This document shows, in pieces, positions 59,799 to 64,000 of a stretch of DNA of 64,000 bases. The notes below the pieces were generated by a model that saw nothing but the letters and a program-made list of their open reading frames with translations, was not told the DNA's origin and ran no database searches. Position 1 is the stretch's first letter; every line of letters starts with the position of its first letter. Location of the stretch: assembly GCF_020873915.1 (NCBI RefSeq), contig NZ_JAHWGP010000028.1, positions 1 to 64,000 of the forward strand. The letters run 5' to 3'. This stretch comes from Streptomyces sp. DH5. Lineage in GTDB: Bacteria; Actinomycetota; Actinomycetes; Streptomycetales; Streptomycetaceae. A program made the translations under genes and the position numbers.

Positions 59799-61555
59799 GC
59801 AGCACAGGCATACGCCCGCCCGTCGCCCGCCACCACCCTCGGGCGAGCGCGCCTCGCGCTCGCCCCCGTCTGCACGCGCCCGCGCCCGGGTGGTCCATCG
59901 ACGCGGACGTCGTGGTCGTCGGCTCCGGCGTCGCGGGCCTCACCGCCGCCCTGCGCTGCGAGGCGGCCGGACTGACCACCGTGGTCGTCACCAAGGCCCG
60001 CCTCGACGACGGCTCCACCCGCTGGGCCCAGGGCGGAATCGCCGCGGCCCTCGGCGAGGGCGACACCCCCGCACAGCACCTGGACGACACCCTGGTCGCC
60101 GGCGCCGGCCTGTGCGACGAGGAAGCGGTCCGCATCCTGGTCACCGAGGGCCCCGACGCCGTACGGCGGCTCATCGCGACCGGCGCGCACTTCGACGAGT
60201 CGACCGACGGGGCCCTGGAACTCACCCGCGAGGGCGGCCACCACCGCCGTCGCATCGCCCACGCGGGCGGCGACGCCACCGGCGCGGAGATCTCCCGCGC
60301 CCTCGTCGAGGCGGTCCGCGACCGAGGGCTGCGCACCATCGAGAACGCCCTCGTCCTGGACCTCCTCACGGACGCCGGGGGCCGCACCGCCGGCGTCACC
60401 CTGCACGTCATGGGCGAGGGCCAGCACGACGGCGTGGGAGCCGTCCACGCGCCCGCCGTGGTCCTCGCCACCGGCGGCATGGGGCAGGTCTTCTCGGCGA
60501 CCACGAACCCCGCCGTCTCCACCGGCGACGGCGTGGCGCTCGCCCTCCGGGCCGGCGCGGAGGTGAGCGACCTCGAATTCGTCCAGTTCCACCCCACGGT
60601 CCTCTTCCTCGGCGCCGACGCGGAAGGCCAGCAGCCGCTGGTCTCCGAGGCGGTACGCGGGGAGGGCGCCCACCTGGTGGACGCGGACGGCGTGCGCTTC
60701 ATGCGGGGGCAGCACGAGCTCGCCGAACTCGCCCCGCGCGACATCGTCGCCAAGGGCATCATGCGCCGCATGCGGGAGCAGGACGCCGAGCACATGTACC
60801 TCGACGCCCGCCACTTCGGCGCACGGATGTGGGAGCAGCGCTTCCCCACCATCCTCGCGGCCTGCCGCGCCCACGGCATCGACCCGGTCACCGAGCCCGT
60901 CCCGGTCGCCCCGGCCGCCCACTACGCCTCCGGCGGCGTCCGCACCGACTCCCACGGCCGCACCACCGTGCCCGGCCTGTACGCCTGCGGCGAGGTCGCC
61001 TGCACCGGCGTGCACGGCGCCAACCGGCTGGCCTCCAACTCCCTCCTCGAAGGCCTGGTGTACGCCGAGCGCATCGCCGCCGACATCGCCCGCACCGGAA
61101 CCCTCCACCCGCGTGAGCCGCAGCCGCTGCCCGTCACGGAACGCCCCGCCCACCCCCTCCTCGCCCCGGAGGCCCGCTTCGCCATCCAGCGGACCATGAC
61201 CCGGGGAGCGGGCGTCCTGCGCTCCGCGGCGTCCCTCGCCGAGGCGGCCGACCGCCTCGACCACCTGCACGCCGAGGCGCGCGACGCCCTCGACGAGAAC
61301 GGCAAGACGGCCGAGCCGGGCGTCGACACCTGGGAGACCACCAACCTCCTGTGCGTGGCCCGTGTCCTGGTGGCCGCCGCGCAGCGCCGCGAGGAGACCC
61401 GCGGTTGCCACTGGCGCGAGGACCGTCCCGAGCGCGACGACACCGTCTGGCGCCGCCACCTCGTCGTACGGCTGGATCCGGACCGCTCGCTGGCGGTGCA
61501 CACCACCGACACCACAGACTTCCCTCCGACCCTCCCCCAGTCCCAGGAGCAGTGA
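59795..61555 (+). CDS. nadB: L-aspartate oxidase
   Basis: 586 aa; its GTG overlaps the panC stop. FAD-binding [20 protein letters not shown] (36-55), [64 protein letters not shown] and the substrate-site ASGGVRTD, then [20 protein letters not shown]. It oxidises L-aspartate to iminosuccinate, the first step of de novo NAD synthesis. The first 33 residues are a non-conserved Arg/Pro-rich extension. No nadA (quinolinate synthase) follows, unlike in many bacteria; it must be elsewhere in the genome. Confidence 0.94.
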   Translation: MSSTGIRPPVARHHPRASAPRARPRLHAPAPGWSIDADVVVVGSGVAGLTAALRCEAAGLTTVVVTKARLDDGSTRWAQGGIAAALGEGDTPAQHLDDTLVAGAGLCDEEAVRILVTEGPDAVRRLIATGAHFDESTDGALELTREGGHHRRRIAHAGGDATGAEISRALVEAVRDRGLRTIENALVLDLLTDAGGRTAGVTLHVMGEGQHDGVGAVHAPAVVLATGGMGQVFSATTNPAVSTGDGVALALRAGAEVSDLEFVQFHPTVLFLGADAEGQQPLVSEAVRGEGAHLVDADGVRFMRGQHELAELAPRDIVAKGIMRRMREQDAEHMYLDARHFGARMWEQRFPTILAACRAHGIDPVTEPVPVAPAAHYASGGVRTDSHGRTTVPGLYACGEVACTGVHGANRLASNSLLEGLVYAERIAADIARTGTLHPREPQPLPVTERPAHPLLAPEARFAIQRTMTRGAGVLRSAASLAEAADRLDHLHAEARDALDENGKTAEPGVDTWETTNLLCVARVLVAAAQRREETRGCHWREDRPERDDTVWRRHLVVRLDPDRSLAVHTTDTTDFPPTLPQSQEQ

Positions 61556-61560
61556 CAGCA

Positions 61561-62535
61561 GTGACCACCCCCGACCTTCCCCTCGTTTCCTCCGGCGGCT
61601 GTGGCGACGGCTGTGCCTGCGGCGCCGACGAGGAGACCTACCTGGAGTGCGGCCTCGACCCCGCGCTCGCCCAGCTCCTCGACGACGCGGGCCTCGACCC
61701 CGTCGAGGTCGAGGACATCGCCAACGTGGCGCTCCAGGAGGACCTGGCCCACGGGGTGGACGTGACGACCGTCGCGACCATCCCGGAGGACGCCGTCGCC
61801 ACCGCCGACTTCACCGCACGCGAGGCGGGCACCGTGGCGGGCCTCCGGGTCGCCGAGGCGGTCATGTCCATCGTCTGCACGGACGAGTTCGAGGTCGAAC
61901 GCCACGTGGAGGACGGCGACCGCGTGGAAGCCGGCCGGACGCTCCTGTCGGTCACCACCCGCACGCGCGACATCCTCACCGCGGAACGCAGCGCCCTGAA
62001 CCTCCTGTGCCGCCTGTCGGGCATCGCGACCGCCACCCGCGCCTGGGCCGACGTCCTCGACGGCACCAAGGCGAAGGTCCGGGACACCCGCAAGACCACG
62101 CCCGGCCTGCGCAGCCTGGAGAAGTTCGCCGTGCGCTGCGGCGGCGGCGTCAACCACCGCATGTCCCTCTCGGACGCGGCCCTGGTCAAGGACAACCACG
62201 TGGTGGCCGCCGGCGGCGTGGCCGAGGCGTTCACCGCGGTCCGCGAGCGCTTCCCCGACGTGCCCATCGAGGTGGAGGTCGACACCCTGGACCAGCTCCG
62301 CGAGGTCCTGGACGCCGGCGCCGACCTGATCCTGCTGGACAACTTCACCCCGGGCGAGTGCGCCGAGGCGGTGGCCCTCGTCGACGGCCGCGCCGCCCTG
62401 GAGGCCTCCGGCCGTCTCACGCTCGCCAACGCCAAGGCATACGCCGACACGGGCGTCGACTACCTGGCCGTGGGCGCCCTCACCCACTCCTCGCCGATCC
62501 TCGACATCGGCCTCGACCTGCGCGCGGCGGAGTAG
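61561..62535 (+). CDS. nadC: Nicotinate-nucleotide pyrophosphorylase (carboxylating), QPRTase
   Basis: 324 aa from the GTG at 61561 with GGAG upstream. QAPRTase signatures: VALQEDLAHGVDVTTVATIP, ERSALNLLCRLSGIATATRA, VRDTRKTTPGLRSLEKFAVR, GGVNHRMSLSDAALVKDNHV, and VEVEVDTLDQLREVLDAGAD with the catalytic lysines/glutamates. It makes nicotinate mononucleotide from quinolinate and PRPP. The N-terminus has an unusual Cys-rich arm (GGCGDGCACGADEETYLEC, cysteines 14, 18, 20 and 30). Five bases after nadB, nine before coaX. Confidence 0.94.
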   Translation: MTTPDLPLVSSGGCGDGCACGADEETYLECGLDPALAQLLDDAGLDPVEVEDIANVALQEDLAHGVDVTTVATIPEDAVATADFTAREAGTVAGLRVAEAVMSIVCTDEFEVERHVEDGDRVEAGRTLLSVTTRTRDILTAERSALNLLCRLSGIATATRAWADVLDGTKAKVRDTRKTTPGLRSLEKFAVRCGGGVNHRMSLSDAALVKDNHVVAAGGVAEAFTAVRERFPDVPIEVEVDTLDQLREVLDAGADLILLDNFTPGECAEAVALVDGRAALEASGRLTLANAKAYADTGVDYLAVGALTHSSPILDIGLDLRAAE

Positions 62536-62543
62536 GACCGGTC

Positions 62544-63341
62544 ATGCTGCTGACGATCGACGTGGGCAACACGCACACCGTCCTGGGACTGTTCGACGGC
62601 GAGGAGATCGTCGAACACTGGCGCATCTCCACGGACGCGCGCCGTACGGCCGACGAACTCGCGGTCCTCCTCCAGGGCCTCATGGGCATGCACCCGCTGC
62701 TCGGCGACGAACTCGGCGACGGCATCGACGGCATCGCCATCTGCGCGACGGTGCCGTCCGTCCTGCACGAACTGCGCGAGGTCACCCGCCGCTACTACGG
62801 GGACGTGCCGGCGGTCCTCGTCGAACCGGGCGTGAAGACGGGCGTCCCGATCCAGTTCGACAACCCCAAGGAGGTCGGCGCCGACCGCATCATCAACGCG
62901 GTCGCGGCGAACGAGCTGTACGGCGGACCGGCGATCGTCGTCGACTTCGGCACGGCGACGACGTTCGACGCGGTCTCCGCGCGCGGGGAGTACGTCGGCG
63001 GGGTCATCGCCCCGGGCATCGAGATCTCCGTCGAGGCGCTCGGGGTCAAGGCGGCCCAGCTGCGGAAGATCGAGGTGGCCCGGCCCCGGACGGTGATCGG
63101 CAAGAACACCGTCGCGGCGATGCAGTCGGGCATCGTCTACGGCTTCGCCGGGCAGGTCGACGGGGTCGTCAACCGCATGGCGCGGGAGCTGGCGGACGAC
63201 CCCGACGACGTGACGGTGATCGCGACGGGTGGGCTGGCGCCGACGGTGCTGGGGGAGAGCTCGGTGATCGACGAGCACGAGCCGTGGCTGACCCTGATCG
63301 GGCTCCGCATGGTGTACGAGCGGAACGTGTCACGGATGTAG
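62544..63341 (+). CDS. coaX: Type III pantothenate kinase
   Basis: 265 aa. ASKHA-fold motifs: LLTIDVGNTHTVLGLFDGEE (phosphate-binding D.GNT, 6-10), VEPGVKTGVPIQFDNPKEVG, GADRIINAVAANELYGG, IVVDFGTATTFDAVSARGEY, GVIAPGIEISVEAL and VIATGGLAPTVL. It phosphorylates pantothenate, the entry into CoA synthesis, and unlike type I enzymes is not feedback-inhibited by CoA. It ends the operon that makes pantothenate (panC) and NAD. A GC-rich repeat tract follows. Confidence 0.94.
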   Translation: MLLTIDVGNTHTVLGLFDGEEIVEHWRISTDARRTADELAVLLQGLMGMHPLLGDELGDGIDGIAICATVPSVLHELREVTRRYYGDVPAVLVEPGVKTGVPIQFDNPKEVGADRIINAVAANELYGGPAIVVDFGTATTFDAVSARGEYVGGVIAPGIEISVEALGVKAAQLRKIEVARPRTVIGKNTVAAMQSGIVYGFAGQVDGVVNRMARELADDPDDVTVIATGGLAPTVLGESSVIDEHEPWLTLIGLRMVYERNVSRM

Positions 63342-64000
63342 CGGCGGGCCGGGACCGCTCGTACGCCCCGCTGCCGGGCGTGGGTGTGGGCCGGGGGGTG
63401 TTCGCGCAGCCCGGCGCCTGCGGGGCGCCGTCGCGCCCACCCGTGCCGCCCTGCGGCACGACTGCCCGCGGAAGGCGGGGAGCGGGGAGCGGCGGCGCGG
63501 CTGCCCGCAGGGAGCTGCGGTGAGGCAGCACGACCGCCCGCGGAGAGCGGAGGGTGGAGGGCGGCGGCGTGGCTGCCCGCGGAGGGTGGGGAGCGGGGAG
63601 CGGCGGCGCGGCTGCCCGCAGGGAGCTGCGGTGAGGCAGCACGACCGCCCGCGGAGGGCGGAGGGCGGCGGCGTGACTGCCCGCGGAGGGTGGGGAGCGG
63701 GGAGCGGCGGCGCGGCTGCCCGCAGGGAGCTGCGGTGAGGCAGCACGACCGCCCGCGGAGAGCGGAGGGTGGAGAGCGGCGGCGTGGCTGCCCGCGGAGA
63801 GCGGAGGGCGGAGAGCCGCGGCGCGGCTGACCGCAGGGTGCTGCGGGCGGCGGGTGGGGGTGCGGTCGCCGGCGGCGGGGAGGGGCGGGGTGGCCGCCCG
63901 CGATGGCCGGCGCGTCCGCACCCTCACCACCACCGGGTGACACTCGCGCGCCGGTCCGAGGACGGACACCCCCGACGTGGCCCCGCACCACCCACCCACC
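63342..64000. repeat. GC-rich tandem repeat region after coaX, no convincing gene
   Basis: Copies of a block (GCTGCCCGCAGGGAGCTGCG, GTGAGGCAGCACGACCGCCC, GCGGAGAGCGGAGGGTGGAG) start near 63500, 63611 and 63715, giving periods of about 111 and 104 bp, with a decayed fourth copy near 63820. Minus-strand frames through it encode only proline/arginine/serine runs (CGQPRRRSPLPALRGQS). No gene start with plausible composition was found before the window end. The spacing is too long and the units too continuous for a CRISPR array. Confidence 0.7.

Noticed and set aside
63470-63850. Possible CRISPR array
   Set aside because: Units of over 100 bp without unique spacers, and no cas genes; it is an ordinary tandem repeat.
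63169-63999. Minus-strand Pro/Arg-rich reading frames at the window end
   Set aside because: They translate tandem repeats and coaX antisense; composition is not that of a real protein.

Overview
High-GC actinobacterial chromosome, almost certainly Streptomyces. The reasons are the strong GC bias at third positions, GTG starts and GTGA/ATGA overlaps, a complete tipA thiopeptide regulator, a DUF397/HATPase/XRE-DUF5753 set, an AfsR-like SARP, and the gene order ppa-dacB-metalloprotease-tilS-hpt-ftsH-folE followed by the folate genes, nuoD2, panC-nadB-nadC-coaX. From memory this order resembles the S. coelicolor SCO3380-SCO3435 interval; that was not checked.

Region 1 (1 to about 9656) is the right part of an integrated accessory element. 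It ends at a 42-bp 3' fragment of tRNA-Thr(CGT) (9615-9656), which is still followed by the tRNA's own hairpin terminator. The integrase and the intact tRNA must lie left of the window. Cargo: the end of an ISAs1-like IS that cut off the tail of a membrane-anchored Mrr-like nuclease; a BsuBI/PstI-type restriction-modification pair; an orphan, divergent 5S rRNA gene; a large protein with two GHKL ATPase domains; an uncharacterised 471-aa protein; a small HTH/excisionase-like pair; and a Cys-rich protein. Base composition is visibly lower in GC around the R-M genes.

Region 2 (9.7-34 kb) is chromosomal but variable: a secreted trypsin-like protease with FG-GAP repeats, a glycosyltransferase, a SARP/NB-ARC/TPR regulator carrying a repetitive insertion, an orphan family-A DNA polymerase, a ClpN-HTH regulator with twin palindromes over its promoter, a DUF397/anti-sigma-like/XRE set sharing a 27-bp upstream motif, an aldehyde dehydrogenase, a Phd/RelE-type toxin-antitoxin pair, a PadR-controlled drug ABC exporter, glutamate decarboxylase (with an apparent chloride-channel remnant beside it), tipA, a DedA protein and a ThrE-like exporter.

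Region 3 (34-64 kb) is conserved housekeeping. It holds pyrophosphatase, D,D-carboxypeptidase, a zincin, TilS, Hpt, FtsH and GTP cyclohydrolase I. A leftward folate operon follows (MprF/LysX-like gene, folP, NTF2-like, folB, folK, DUF3180); its first gene is broken by two single-base deletions. Then come a coiled-coil protein, paired bPH2 membrane proteins, orphan nuoD, a MidA-like methyltransferase, a two-component system, a TmrB-like ATPase, a threonine-aldolase-like enzyme, and a tightly coupled rightward pantothenate/NAD operon (DUF2520, 25-codon mini-ORF, panC, nadB, nadC, coaX). The window ends in a GC-rich tandem repeat with no convincing gene.

The recurring themes are regulatory. Several genes have a TANNNT -10 box 6-7 nt before the start codon and no Shine-Dalgarno sequence (predicted leaderless). 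Several have clean palindromic operators (ClpN-HTH, toxin-antitoxin, PadR, DUF397 set). Several short tandem duplications cover stop codons.
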